A DNA stretch of 64,000 nucleotides, taken from contig NZ_PYMB01000001.1 in the NCBI RefSeq assembly GCF_003026455.1, positions 1,461,450 through 1,525,449 of the forward strand, given 5' to 3'. The notes below the pieces were generated by a model that worked only from the letters and a program-made list of their open reading frames with translations, was not told the DNA's origin and did no database searches. Position 1 is the stretch's first letter; each line of letters starts with the position of its first letter. A program made the position numbers and the translations under genes. Source of the DNA: Photobacterium rosenbergii (GTDB lineage Bacteria; Pseudomonadota; Gammaproteobacteria; Enterobacterales; Vibrionaceae). Positions 34,757 to 43,916 of the stretch are shown here, piece by piece.

Positions 34757-35968
34757 ATGAGTAAACACATTCCCACTTCCTTGTTGCTATTGCTTGCCGC
34801 CGTTTTTGCCCTTTCTCCTTTTGCAATTGATAGCTATCTACCTGCGATCCCTATCATTGCCGGCGATCTTGGCGTAAACACCTCGCTGGTAGCCGTCACT
34901 GTCAGTATCTATGTCCTCGGAATGGCTATCGGCCAACTGATCGGTGGGCCTCTGTCTGATCAGTTGGGCCGTAAACCGACCATGGTGGCCGGTTTGTTGC
35001 TCTTTGCTGCCGGCAGTTTCATGATGGCGGGTGTGGAGTCTTTGGAAATGCTATGGGCATGGCGGGTAGTACAAGCGCTAGGCGGCGGTATTGCTGTTGT
35101 CGGAGTGCCTGCTACCATCCGGGACAACGCAGTTGGCAAAGAAGCCGCCCGGTTGTTTTCTCTCATTGCGCTGATCATGATGCTAGCCCCTTCCATCGCC
35201 CCGACGGTCGGTACGTTGATCCTTCGCAGCCAAAGCTGGCATTGGATCTTCTATCTGCTTTGCTTCCTATCAGCTATGATTGCACTGAATGCCATGGTCG
35301 TCATGCCAAAAACCAAACCGACTAAAAAGGAAAAGGGATCGGGTGGCTACCTATCAGTCATCAAAGAGCGCAGGGCTCTGGGGTTTCTTGTCGCTCAGGC
35401 ATTTGGTTATGCGGTACTGATGACGTTTATTACCAGTGCTCCTTTGGCCTATATCGAACACTTCGGTGTCTCAGCCGAGCTCTTTTCGGGGCTATTTATC
35501 GCCAATGTCATCGGCATTGTGATCATCAACCGGACCAATACTTTTCTGCTGCGTACCTATGAGCCGTCTACCTTGCTCAAGGCTTTCCTAACCCTGCAGT
35601 TTATCGGCGGTATGGTGCTGATCACCAGCCACTTTATTGCACCGGAAAAGCTGTGGTTTATCGTACCGGGCTTCGTCATTTCGATTGCTGCCAACGGCGG
35701 TATCATGGCGAATTCAAGCGCTTGCTTTATGCGTTATTACGGTAAAAATGCCGGGGTCGCATCAGCCCTGCTAGGTGCGGTTCAATATGGTGTTGGTGCA
35801 GGGGTCAGTGCGCTGGCGGCGATGCTCGGTGGCACATCACTGTGGCCGATGATCATCGCAATGGTTGGTTCAACAACAATCGCATTGACCGGGGCGATCA
35901 TCGGCGCACGGATGGAAAGCTGTAACAAAGAAGATGTAGAGCAGGTTACTCAAGCTTCTCAGCAATGA
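34757..35968 (+). CDS. Bcr/CflA-type multidrug efflux MFS transporter
   Basis: This 403-residue protein has twelve hydrophobic helices. The start, with FALSPFAIDSYLPAIPIIAGDL and then IYVLGMAIGQLIGGPLSDQLGRKPTM, is the hallmark of the Bcr/CflA subfamily (DHA1), with the MFS A-motif GPLSDQLGRKP. Known members export bicyclomycin, chloramphenicol or sulfonamides by proton antiport. The actual drug range here is unknown. It has a divergent MarR regulator and its own terminator. Confidence 0.87.
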   Translation: MSKHIPTSLLLLLAAVFALSPFAIDSYLPAIPIIAGDLGVNTSLVAVTVSIYVLGMAIGQLIGGPLSDQLGRKPTMVAGLLLFAAGSFMMAGVESLEMLWAWRVVQALGGGIAVVGVPATIRDNAVGKEAARLFSLIALIMMLAPSIAPTVGTLILRSQSWHWIFYLLCFLSAMIALNAMVVMPKTKPTKKEKGSGGYLSVIKERRALGFLVAQAFGYAVLMTFITSAPLAYIEHFGVSAELFSGLFIANVIGIVIINRTNTFLLRTYEPSTLLKAFLTLQFIGGMVLITSHFIAPEKLWFIVPGFVISIAANGGIMANSSACFMRYYGKNAGVASALLGAVQYGVGAGVSALAAMLGGTSLWPMIIAMVGSTTIALTGAIIGARMESCNKEDVEQVTQASQQ

Positions 35969-35989
35969 AATACAAACGCCTTGAATGAC

Positions 35990-36013
35990 AAAGGGGCTAT
36001 GGCAGCCCCTTTT
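35990..36013. terminator. Terminator between efflux pump and scrA
   Basis: An AAGGGGCT/AGCCCCTT stem with a short loop followed by TTTT. It is preceded by A residues and can work for both convergent genes. Confidence 0.8.
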
Positions 36014-36047
36014 CTATTGGTAACCGAACCTCGATTTTAGCCTTTAA

Positions 36048-37487
36048 TTAAGCCATAGCAGCTTTCTGTGCAGCCTTCTTTTGCTTCAAGCCGAACAAGA
36101 TAGTCAGGCAGAACGCAACACCAAAGGAAATTACCATACCAAGGATGTAATACATCACCGAGTTAGGGTCGATTGAGATAATGCCCGGCAAACCTGCCGC
36201 ACCCAGGGCCGTTGCTTTTACCTTGAACAAGGTAATGAAAGCACTTGCGATAGCCGCACCGATGATGGCAGCAATAAACGGGTAGCGATATTTCAGGTTC
36301 ACACCAAACATCGCAGGCTCCGTAATACCCAGCAAGGCTGTCACGCCTGATGGCATCGCAATACCCTTAGCTTTTTTGTCTTTGGTTGTCAGGCCAAACG
36401 CCAAACAAGCCGCGCCTTGCGCCACGTTGGACATTGCCGCAATTGGGAAGATGAAAGTACCGCCTGTTACCGCAATATCAGCAAGCAGTTGGGTTTCAAA
36501 CGCGATGAAACTGTGGTGCATACCGGTAATTACAAATGGCGAGTATACCAAACCGAACAGGCCGCCACCGATGAAGCCAGCAGACTCGTACAACCAGTTA
36601 AGGCCATCACCAAGTAGGAAACCTGCATCACGGGTAATAGGCCCCACCAGGGTGAAGGTCAAAAAACCGGTGATGAAAATCGCCAACATCGGGGTCAGCA
36701 AGTTATCCAATACCGATGGGATCACTTTGCGCAAGCCGTTCTCGACTTTAGCAAGGATAAACGCTGACACCAATACCGGCAGCACCGAGCCTTGATAGCC
36801 TACTTTTTGGATTTCAAAACCGAAGATGTTCCATACCGGGATGTTGCCGCTAACACTAGCCCCGCCGAAGCCCCAACCATTCAGGAGATCCGGGTGAACC
36901 ATTAGCATACCCAGGGCTGCGCCGAGGAAAGGGTTACCGCCAAACTTCTTAGATGCCGAGAATGCCAGCAAAACAGGGAGGTAAACAAATGGGGCGTTGG
37001 CAAACGTGTTAATCATCGACGCCAGATCAGCCATACCCGGGTAGGCTTCAATCAAAGACTGGCCATCAATAAACAGGCCTTGTGCCGTCAACAGGTTGAA
37101 GATCCCCATTAACAGACCACCCGCGACAATCGCCGGAATGATCGGTACAAAGATATCAGACAGCCCCTTCACCGCACGCTGAACCACGTTCTGCTTTTGC
37201 GCACCCGCTGAAGCCACGTCTTTAGTCGACATCTCTGTCTGGCCGGTCTCTGCAGTCATCGCCGCATACACTTGGTTTACGATACCCGAGCCAAAGATCA
37301 CCTGGATTTGACCAGCCACCTGAAACTGACCCTTAACCCCTTCGATATCATCAATTGCTTTCAAGTCGGCTTTGCTCTCATCGTGCAAGGCCAAGCGCAA
37401 GCGTGTTGCACAGTGTGCTGCCGCTGCAATGTTGTCTTTTCCACCAAGCTTTTCAATAAGTTGCTTGGCAATCACCGGAAAGTCCAT
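36048..37487 (-). CDS. scrA: Sucrose-specific PTS enzyme IIBC
   Basis: Taken from ATG 37487 (GGGGG about 7 nt upstream) this protein has 479 residues. The EIIB domain is N-terminal with the phosphorylated Cys in AHCATRLRL (about residue 26). The EIIC domain follows with about ten transmembrane segments and GITEPAMFGVNLKYRYPFI, the conserved substrate loop. There is no EIIA domain, so phosphate should come from EIIA-Glc (Crr), as for other ScrA proteins. It imports sucrose as sucrose-6-phosphate. It is divergent from scrR, and the CRP site and an AACGTT-core operator are in the intergenic region. Confidence 0.9.
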   Translation of the reverse strand: MDFPVIAKQLIEKLGGKDNIAAAAHCATRLRLALHDESKADLKAIDDIEGVKGQFQVAGQIQVIFGSGIVNQVYAAMTAETGQTEMSTKDVASAGAQKQNVVQRAVKGLSDIFVPIIPAIVAGGLLMGIFNLLTAQGLFIDGQSLIEAYPGMADLASMINTFANAPFVYLPVLLAFSASKKFGGNPFLGAALGMLMVHPDLLNGWGFGGASVSGNIPVWNIFGFEIQKVGYQGSVLPVLVSAFILAKVENGLRKVIPSVLDNLLTPMLAIFITGFLTFTLVGPITRDAGFLLGDGLNWLYESAGFIGGGLFGLVYSPFVITGMHHSFIAFETQLLADIAVTGGTFIFPIAAMSNVAQGAACLAFGLTTKDKKAKGIAMPSGVTALLGITEPAMFGVNLKYRYPFIAAIIGAAIASAFITLFKVKATALGAAGLPGIISIDPNSVMYYILGMVISFGVAFCLTILFGLKQKKAAQKAAMA

Positions 37488-37676
37488 CTTTCTACCCCCG
37501 TCGCGAATACTCTTCACGCTCAGAAATTTAAATTCCACCCCAGCTTGTCTGCTGATTATGGGTACATGTAATTAAAATCATTGCCCTTCCCGGTAAGTCA
37601 CAAAGTGCGCCATAAGGCCTAGCAGGTGTTGGGACTGCTCACATTGCCAACTTACGGTTTAAACCTTTTGGTTTAT

Positions 37677-37696
37677 TTTCGGGAACGTTACCGAAA
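37677..37696. promoter_or_regulatory. ScrR operator upstream of scrA
   Basis: TTTCGGGAACGTTACCGAAA is a near-perfect LacI-type palindrome with AACGTT centre. A close copy lies before scrB at 38981-39000. It sits in the scrA-scrR divergent region. Confidence 0.75.
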
Positions 37697-37782
37697 TAGT
37701 TTTTACGATCGAGTAAGCTGGCGTCAAGCTTTGCTTCGCTGACTGTGAGAGGGATCGATGAATATGGCTATCCAGCACGATC

Positions 37783-37804
37783 AAATGTGATCAAGCTCAC
37801 TCTA
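37783..37804. promoter_or_regulatory. CRP site in the scrA-scrR region
   Basis: AAATGTGATCAAGCTCACTCTA has TGTGA-N6-TCACT, which is one mismatch from the core CRP consensus. It fits catabolite control of the sucrose genes. Confidence 0.75.
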
Positions 37805-37881
37805 AAGGGCTTATCCAAAGCACAGAGATTGCAATGCATCCCTAATTTGCTGGATCATCGTGGGTAACCAAGGAGTTATGT

Positions 37882-38871
37882 ATGGCAAGCCTACACGATG
37901 TAGCCCGACTTGCCGGGGTATCGAAATCAACGGTTTCCCGGGTGATCAACGACGAATATGGCGTTAAAGAAGCTACAAAAGTCAAAGTAAAACGCGCAAT
38001 TGAAGAGTGCGGCTACGTTGTTAACCAAGTCGCAAAAGACTTAAAGTCCAATAAAACCAATCTGATAGGAATAATCGTTCCACGCGTTGCCTCCAATGCC
38101 ACGTCACAAGGGGTCGATGGACTAAGCGAGATCTTCGAACAGGCTGGCAAGCAGGTATTGCTCGCCAACAGCCGTTTACAGGCAGGCAAGGAGTTGCAAT
38201 ATATCGAGCTATTCAACCAAAAAAGGGTTGAAGGTATCGTGATGTTTGCCACTCATATCGATGATGAGCTCGTTACTGCTATCAAGCGCTCCAAGGCACC
38301 GGTGGTTCTGATCGGCCAGGATGGTTCGAGTTTCAATATCCCCAGTGTCATCCATGATGACTACCGAGTTGGTTATTGTGCCGGCGAACTCCTCTCCCAA
38401 GCAGGCTGTAATCATGTTGGCTTCCTCGGGGTACAAAGCGATGATATCGCTGTTGACCAGCAACGCTTTGATGGCTTCTCGACGGCCCTCAAACACTTGG
38501 CAACTAAACCGCCCAAGTTCCATAGCCAAGGGCAATTTTCAATCGCTTCTGGCCGTCAGGAGATGGCTGATATTTTATCTAGCAATCAACAGGTTGATGG
38601 TGTTTTTTGTGCTACCGACCGAATTGCAATCGGTGCGATGCAAGCTATCACTGCCGCAGGTCTGGAGCCCGGCAAAGATATCAAGGTAATCGGTGTCGGT
38701 AATGACGAAATGGCCGCAGTCGTCTCTCCGAGCCTTTCTACTTTTGCTTACGGCTTCGAACCTGCGGGTAACAATGCTGCCAAAATGCTGCTGGAAATCA
38801 TTGAACAGGGCCGCAGCCAAGTTTCCAAACTGGTACTGGGCTTTGACTGGGTACCTCGCGAAAGCGCCTAA
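37882..38871 (+). CDS. scrR: LacI-family repressor of the sucrose genes
   Basis: This 329-residue LacI/GalR protein has the HTH SLHDVARLAGVSKSTVSRVIN and hinge, followed by a periplasmic-binding-protein-like core with VFCATDRIAIGAMQAI and VIGVGNDEMAAVVSPSLSTF. It lies between scrA (divergent) and scrB (same strand), the classic ScrR position. It should bind the two AACGTT-core operators and be released by fructose or fructose-phosphate, as known for ScrR. It starts at MASLHDV, which agrees with the family, with AAGGAG upstream. Confidence 0.9.
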   Translation: MASLHDVARLAGVSKSTVSRVINDEYGVKEATKVKVKRAIEECGYVVNQVAKDLKSNKTNLIGIIVPRVASNATSQGVDGLSEIFEQAGKQVLLANSRLQAGKELQYIELFNQKRVEGIVMFATHIDDELVTAIKRSKAPVVLIGQDGSSFNIPSVIHDDYRVGYCAGELLSQAGCNHVGFLGVQSDDIAVDQQRFDGFSTALKHLATKPPKFHSQGQFSIASGRQEMADILSSNQQVDGVFCATDRIAIGAMQAITAAGLEPGKDIKVIGVGNDEMAAVVSPSLSTFAYGFEPAGNNAAKMLLEIIEQGRSQVSKLVLGFDWVPRESA

Positions 38872-38980
38872 ACACCTTCCTTCGTTTTCCTACCTCAAAA
38901 AGCGATCAAACGCACAGTTTTCTTCATAAAGGGGAGTAATTCCACAACTCCCCTTGCCTTAAATACTGCATTTTCTGTAT

Positions 38981-39000
38981 TTTTGGAACGTTCCCGAAAA
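38981..39000 (+). promoter_or_regulatory. ScrR operator upstream of scrB
   Basis: TTTTGGAACGTTCCCGAAAA is a 20-bp LacI-type dyad with AACGTT centre, 34 bp before the scrB start, so it overlaps the likely promoter or transcription start. Confidence 0.75.
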
Positions 39001-39034
39001 TTAACAAGCAAATAATGCTTAAGGTCTCGCATCC

Positions 39035-40681
39035 ATGACACTGACAGATATCCTTGCTGCCTGCGGCGGTTCCAATAATCTCTTGCGCGCCCTGCGTGTC
39101 GAGCAACAGGTGATTCTGGAGCTTAAGGACCCAGAGCTTCGCTCTGATCTTGCTCGTGTGCTGCCCTTCCACAGCAACCTCAATCAAGTCTCGTGGACGC
39201 CAGAATCGCCTTTGAGCAACGCTGACTGGGATAGACTTGGCCGGATCATCGAGCAAAACCAACGCCAGCAACTCGTGAATGTCAGTGAAGCGACGGAATC
39301 ACAACACCGTCCTTTGTGGCACATTGCCCCACCACAGGGCTTGTTAAACGATCCTAACGGTTTTACCTACCACAATGGTGAATACCACCTGTTCTACCAG
39401 CTCTACCCGTTTGACTGTGTTCACAAAGACAAGTACTGGGCGCATGTCACCAGCACCGATCTAATTAACTGGCAAAACCAGCCTATGGCCCTGTTCCCAT
39501 CGGACTGGTTCGACAGCCACGGTGTCTTCTCTGGCCATGCGGTCAGTACCGAGGAAGAGCTGATGCTGTTCTACACCGGCAATGTCCGCATCGGCGAACA
39601 ACGTGACCGAATTACCACCCAGTGCCTTGCGACCTCGACAGACGGAATTCATTTCACCAAGCACGGCCCGGTAATCGACAGCCTTCCACCATCGGTGACG
39701 CCGCATTGCCGCGATCCGAAGCTGGTTAAAAATGGCGATCACTGGCTGATGCTGTTAGGGGCGCAGCAGGAGACAAATGATGGGCAACTACTTGGCCGCT
39801 TGGCGGTTTACCGCTCAAATGATTTACGCCAATGGGAGTTTGTCTCACTGGCCGGTAACGAGCTAAACGACTTCGGTTACATGTGGGAGTGCCCGGATCT
39901 GTTTGAGCTTGGCGATCAGCTGATTGCGATCATTTGTCCGCAAGGTATTGAAGCCGATAGCGAACACCATAACATCCCGCACCATAATGGTTACCTGCAA
40001 GCGACACTGGATGACAACGACCAGCTTAACTTGTCAGGTTTCCAAACTCTGGATTACGGCTTTGATTTCTATGCGCCGCAGTCGACGGAAGCTCCGGACG
40101 GTCGTCGCTTAATGGTGGGTTGGATGGGGTTACCCGATGAAATCGACCAACCAAGTGTCAAAGACCAATGGGTCCACCAGCTTACTTGCTTGAGAGAGCT
40201 AACTTGGCAAAACGGTAAGCTTTACCAACAACCAGTTCGTGAAGTGCAACAACTGCGTGGTGAAATGCAGCGCTTTGAGCTCAGCACTAGCAAGGGCAAT
40301 TCTCATGTAGATCTCGGCAGCAAGAGTTTTGAACTGCAAACTACCCTACCTTGGCCTACCAAAGGACAAACAACGCTTCGAGTGATGGACAACGGCAGCG
40401 AGTACTGTGACATCATCCTTGATGCTGACAAACAGATGATCCAATTAGATCGCACCCATGCCCAGCCTACTGATGGAGAAACGATCCGCGAGTTGCCGTG
40501 GGTTGAGCAACGCGATGTTGAGGTACAGCTACTGGCAGACAACTCATCGCTAGAGCTATTTATCAATCAGGGCGAATATGTCATGACAGCGCGTGTATTT
40601 ACCGCTGAAGATGCCACTGGCGTTCGCCTGATTAATGACGAGCCTGTCTCTGTTGATGCAAAAGCCTGGTTGCTTGGCTAA
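39035..40681 (+). CDS. scrB: Sucrose-6-phosphate hydrolase (GH32 invertase)
   Basis: This 548-residue GH32 enzyme has the nucleophile motif LLNDPNG (residues 103-109), CRDPKL with the transition-state Asp, and MWECPDLF with the acid/base Glu. The five-bladed propeller is followed by a beta-sandwich C-terminal domain. There is no signal peptide, in keeping with a cytoplasmic enzyme that cuts sucrose-6-phosphate to glucose-6-phosphate and fructose. It follows scrR with an operator in the gap and has its own terminator. Confidence 0.92.
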   Translation: MTLTDILAACGGSNNLLRALRVEQQVILELKDPELRSDLARVLPFHSNLNQVSWTPESPLSNADWDRLGRIIEQNQRQQLVNVSEATESQHRPLWHIAPPQGLLNDPNGFTYHNGEYHLFYQLYPFDCVHKDKYWAHVTSTDLINWQNQPMALFPSDWFDSHGVFSGHAVSTEEELMLFYTGNVRIGEQRDRITTQCLATSTDGIHFTKHGPVIDSLPPSVTPHCRDPKLVKNGDHWLMLLGAQQETNDGQLLGRLAVYRSNDLRQWEFVSLAGNELNDFGYMWECPDLFELGDQLIAIICPQGIEADSEHHNIPHHNGYLQATLDDNDQLNLSGFQTLDYGFDFYAPQSTEAPDGRRLMVGWMGLPDEIDQPSVKDQWVHQLTCLRELTWQNGKLYQQPVREVQQLRGEMQRFELSTSKGNSHVDLGSKSFELQTTLPWPTKGQTTLRVMDNGSEYCDIILDADKQMIQLDRTHAQPTDGETIRELPWVEQRDVEVQLLADNSSLELFINQGEYVMTARVFTAEDATGVRLINDEPVSVDAKAWLLG

Positions 40682-40703
40682 GTTTTAGGACTCAATCACA
40701 AAG

Positions 40704-40737
40704 AGGCAGCCAGAGTATTCCCTATGGCTGCCTTTTT
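40704..40737 (+). terminator. Intrinsic terminator of scrB
   Basis: A 9-bp stem (AGGCAGCCA with TGGCTGCCT) with a 12-nt loop is followed by TTTTT, 23 bp after the stop. Confidence 0.9.
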
Positions 40738-40750
40738 GGTTAATCAGGTT

Positions 40751-41563
40751 CTATTTTGCCAATTCAGCTGCGGTATCGACGAAAATCCCTTGGATATCTT
40801 TTGCTTCACGCTCGGTTTGGCCGCCGTGTTTTAAGAAAGCAGAAATAATCGCTTGGGTCTTTTCTTCTTTGGCTCGCTCTAGGAAGTAGCGAAGCTCCAG
40901 TTCTGCCCCCGCATTTTCATCAGTAATGGATGTATTGATGATCTCCTTGTACATCACAATGTCTCGGATCTCGAGTTGACTGATAACTCCGAGTACTTGG
41001 GCAAGAAAGCCTTCCATCTCTGCTTTTGGCACATATTGAGTAATAATATTTAATGCCTCGGCTTGTTGAGCGGTAAAATCATTGCCTACCAGCAATGCTT
41101 GCAGCGCCTTGTTTTTACCCATCCTTCTGGCAAAGTGTACCGCCCCCATGCCGCCTGTTGGAATATTGACGTGAATTTCAGGCTGGGCAAATGCCGCATT
41201 TTCGGTGCCATAGGCTAAATCACAGGCCATCACAAATTCATTACCCCCACCACGAGCAACACCATCAACAACTGCGACTGAGACTTGCTTCATGGCTTTG
41301 ATATTGGCAATCATGTGATTGAATTCAATGGATGCCGCTTGGCCTCCTTGAGTACCATTGATGACATTCAAATCCAAATGAGCCAAAAAGAACTGCTCGT
41401 GCAGTGACTTGAATACCACCACTTTAGTCTCGCGGTTATCCTTAAGAGACAGCACAAATTCATTGATTTCGTTAATCAAATCAATCGTCAACACATTTAC
41501 CGGAGGATTGTTGATAGTAACTGTTGCAATGCCGCTGTCATGGGTTATTGATAACTTGCTCAT
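40751..41563 (-). CDS. Enoyl-CoA hydratase/isomerase family protein
   Basis: Taken from ATG 41563 (GAGGA 7-8 nt upstream) the protein has 270 residues. It has the crotonase fold with the oxyanion-hole region VAVVDGVARGGGNEFVMACDLAYGTENAAFAQPE. The Glu residues typical of hydratases are not evident at both positions, so isomerase, hydrolase or decarboxylase activity is possible. It is divergent from a LysR gene at 41699, which likely controls it. It interrupts the sucrose locus between scrB and scrK. Substrate unknown. Confidence 0.78.
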   Translation of the reverse strand: MSKLSITHDSGIATVTINNPPVNVLTIDLINEINEFVLSLKDNRETKVVVFKSLHEQFFLAHLDLNVINGTQGGQAASIEFNHMIANIKAMKQVSVAVVDGVARGGGNEFVMACDLAYGTENAAFAQPEIHVNIPTGGMGAVHFARRMGKNKALQALLVGNDFTAQQAEALNIITQYVPKAEMEGFLAQVLGVISQLEIRDIVMYKEIINTSITDENAGAELELRYFLERAKEEKTQAIISAFLKHGGQTEREAKDIQGIFVDTAAELAK

Positions 41564-41698
41564 GGATTTTTCCTCACTCTGCGTAATGGGCCTTATTCGT
41601 TGTGCCCTCAATGTGTAATAACTATAGGTTTGTCATAGGAGAAGAAAAATGCTCAAATTGGCACATTATTGGTGCTATCTAAGCAACAAAGAGGGTGT

Positions 41699-42646
41699 AT
41701 GGATTTCCCAAGTCGATTGCTGTTACTTCTAGAAGTCGTAGAACTTGGCTCGTTTACTAACGTGGCCGAACAGAGAAACGTTGATAGATCGGTGATATCT
41801 AAACATATCAGCCGACTGGAAGATGAGTTGGGCGTTCGCTTATTAAATAGGACAACACGTTCGCTCTCTTTGACTGCCGCAGGCAACGAAATGGTCAACC
41901 AAGCAAAATCATTGCGGGACTTGCTAAGCAATACCCATCGTCTGGCTCAGAATTACCATGCCGAGCCTAGGGGCGTATTGCGAATAACCAGCACCACCTT
42001 GTTCGGCCGCCAATATGTTCAACAAGCGGTACATACATTTCAGCAACAATACCCTGAAGTAGATATCGAGCTTCGTTTGGAAGACCGTGTTGTTGATATG
42101 GTCAGGGAAGGATTTGATATCGGTTTTCGTATCGGTAAGCCTAAAGACTCCAGCCTGATCACCAGAAAAGTCGCACGTAGTAGGCTTCTCATTGTTGCCT
42201 CGCCTGATTTCATCGAAAAGTATGGCGACATTAATACCATTGAGCAGTTAGAGTCTTTGCCTGCGACGGTTTACTCTGCACCGGGGTTAGTCATCGATAA
42301 GTTCGGTTACCTCAATAAGAACAACGAGAGCCGCTCTTTTCAGCTAAAGGTCGCCTACAGGGTCAATGACGTAGAGATGATCACCCAAAGTGCCGTAGCC
42401 GGAAATACCTTGGCCGTAGTCACTGCACAGATGATCGAAAATGAAATTCTTGATGGCAAGCTTATACCGATTATGACGCAGTTAAACTTGGATGATTTTG
42501 GCACGTTCTACGCGGTATACCCTCACCGAGATGCACCAATCAAAACCAAGCTTTTTATCGATACGCTCAAGGCGATTATCGGTGATGATGTACCGGTTTG
42601 GGAAAAACACATTCCAGGTTTTGCCAATATGTACGGCAGAACGTAA
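41699..42646 (+). CDS. LysR-family regulator
   Basis: Taken from the ATG at 41699 (AGAGGG upstream) this is a 315-residue LysR protein. The HTH reads SFTNVAEQRNVDRSVISKHISRLEDELGVRLLNRTTRSLSLT, typical of the large CrgA/DmlR-like branch. A LysR effector domain follows with LRLEDRVVDMVREGFDIGFRIG. A longer in-frame start at 41669 is less likely. It is divergent from the enoyl-CoA-hydratase-family gene with a 135-bp spacer, so that gene is its probable target. Confidence 0.85.
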   Translation: MDFPSRLLLLLEVVELGSFTNVAEQRNVDRSVISKHISRLEDELGVRLLNRTTRSLSLTAAGNEMVNQAKSLRDLLSNTHRLAQNYHAEPRGVLRITSTTLFGRQYVQQAVHTFQQQYPEVDIELRLEDRVVDMVREGFDIGFRIGKPKDSSLITRKVARSRLLIVASPDFIEKYGDINTIEQLESLPATVYSAPGLVIDKFGYLNKNNESRSFQLKVAYRVNDVEMITQSAVAGNTLAVVTAQMIENEILDGKLIPIMTQLNLDDFGTFYAVYPHRDAPIKTKLFIDTLKAIIGDDVPVWEKHIPGFANMYGRT

Positions 42647-42693
42647 AGCTGCCAGGAGTATAGGGTAGAGATCTAATTACATGTAGATCAAAA

Positions 42694-42715
42694 AGACCTA
42701 GCAAGCGCTAGGTCT
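42694..42715. terminator. Terminator of scrK (also serves the LysR gene)
   Basis: A 9-bp stem (AGACCTAGC with GCTAGGTCT) has a 4-nt loop. On the minus strand TTTTT follows, so it ends scrK; on the plus strand the T-tract is weak. Confidence 0.8.
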
Positions 42716-42761
42716 CTTATACACAGTTCATCATCTTGAACTAGAGTACAGCCCCAAAAGG

Positions 42762-43688
42762 CTAGTCTGCCAAATACTCAGTCAATTGCTCTGCTGTCGG
42801 CAACGCTGTCATTGCACCTTTGGCTGTTGTCGCTAGCGCGCCGCAGGCGTTGGCTTGCTTGATAATATCAAGCAGGGTCTCTTTAGCTTGCCAGTTATCG
42901 ACAGATACCAAACCTGCCAACAGACCGCCAACAAACGCATCACCAGCACCTGTGGTATCTACAGGGCTAACCGGTTTACCGGTAACCAACTGCTGTTCAT
43001 TGCCCTGAACAACCAAAGCGCCTTTCTTACCCTGAGTAACGATAACCAAAGGAAGCTGGTAGTTTTCCTCAAGGAATGCCAACGCTGACTGCAAGTCAGA
43101 TTTATCCGTTAAGAACAACAACTCGTCATCAGAGAACTTCACCACGTCAGAAAGCGCGACAGCTTGCATCACGACGGGTTTCAATTCTGCAGGGTTAGCC
43201 CATACTTCTTCACGCAAGTTAGGGTCAAAAGAGACATAGCCACCAGCAGCTTTAATCGCTTCCATTGCCGCTAATGTCGTACCGCGAGAAGGTTCATTGG
43301 CAAGGGCAATAGAACAGGCATGTAACCACTCACCATGGGCAAAAGCAGGGACATCTTCGCTCGAAGTGAATTGGTCGGCACTCGGTTTAACCATAAAGGT
43401 AAAGCTTCGCTCACCTTCATCGTCCAAATCAACAATCACCGTTGAAGTGCGGTGCTCGGCATCTAGCTTCATCAGATCTGTGTTCACGCCTTCCTCAGAC
43501 AACACCTGCTTCATGAAACGGCCCAGCGGATCTTGACCAACACGACCAAAGAAAGCCGTTTCGCCACCAAGGCGGGCAATACCGACTGCAACATTTGCTG
43601 GCGCACCACCTGGGCATTTCAGATATGTCCCTTCCCCTTCAGGAATGAGGTCAACAACCGCATCACCGGTGACCCATACTTTTGCCAT
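42762..43688 (-). CDS. scrK: Fructokinase, PfkB family
   Basis: This 308-residue ribokinase-fold protein has the N-terminal GGAPANVAVGIARLGG and the C-terminal PfkB signature DTTGAGDAF, with the catalytic Asp. It matches ScrK-type fructokinases, which convert the fructose released by ScrB to fructose-6-phosphate. A LacI-type palindrome (43726-43741) stands 38 bp before the start. It lies about 2 kb from scrB, separated by the enoyl-CoA-hydratase/LysR pair, so the locus is split. An aminoimidazole-riboside kinase role is a less likely alternative. Confidence 0.88.
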   Translation of the reverse strand: MAKVWVTGDAVVDLIPEGEGTYLKCPGGAPANVAVGIARLGGETAFFGRVGQDPLGRFMKQVLSEEGVNTDLMKLDAEHRTSTVIVDLDDEGERSFTFMVKPSADQFTSSEDVPAFAHGEWLHACSIALANEPSRGTTLAAMEAIKAAGGYVSFDPNLREEVWANPAELKPVVMQAVALSDVVKFSDDELLFLTDKSDLQSALAFLEENYQLPLVIVTQGKKGALVVQGNEQQLVTGKPVSPVDTTGAGDAFVGGLLAGLVSVDNWQAKETLLDIIKQANACGALATTAKGAMTALPTAEQLTEYLAD

Positions 43689-43725
43689 GCTCTTATCTCC
43701 AAAATTTCATTCTGAGTCAATTATT

Positions 43726-43741
43726 GCTAAACCGATTTAGC
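43726..43741 (-). promoter_or_regulatory. LacI-family operator before scrK
   Basis: GCTAAACCGATTTAGC has perfect 6-bp arms. Its CCGA centre differs from the AACGTT centre of the scrA and scrB operators and is closer to Cra/FruR boxes (GCTGAA...TTCAGC). Binding by ScrR or by Cra is possible. Confidence 0.6.
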
Positions 43742-43845
43742 TAAACAACCAAAACAGTGCTTGTTCAGGAATAAATGTGATCGGGGTTAAATTTCAGCGC
43801 TTACATCAATGATAGCGGCGAATCGGAATCGCCTGCGAAAGGATC

Positions 43846-43876
43846 AAAAACGCCTCGCTGGTTGATGGCGAGGCGT
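43846..43876 (-). terminator. Terminator of the 43917-44516 gene
   Basis: The stem CGCCTCGC/GCGAGGCG has a 9-nt loop. On the minus strand TTTTT follows, so it ends the minus-strand gene at 43917. Confidence 0.85.
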
Positions 43877-43916
43877 ATAAGCGAAAACATTTCTAGATAA
43901 GACTGTTAGCCTTAAT

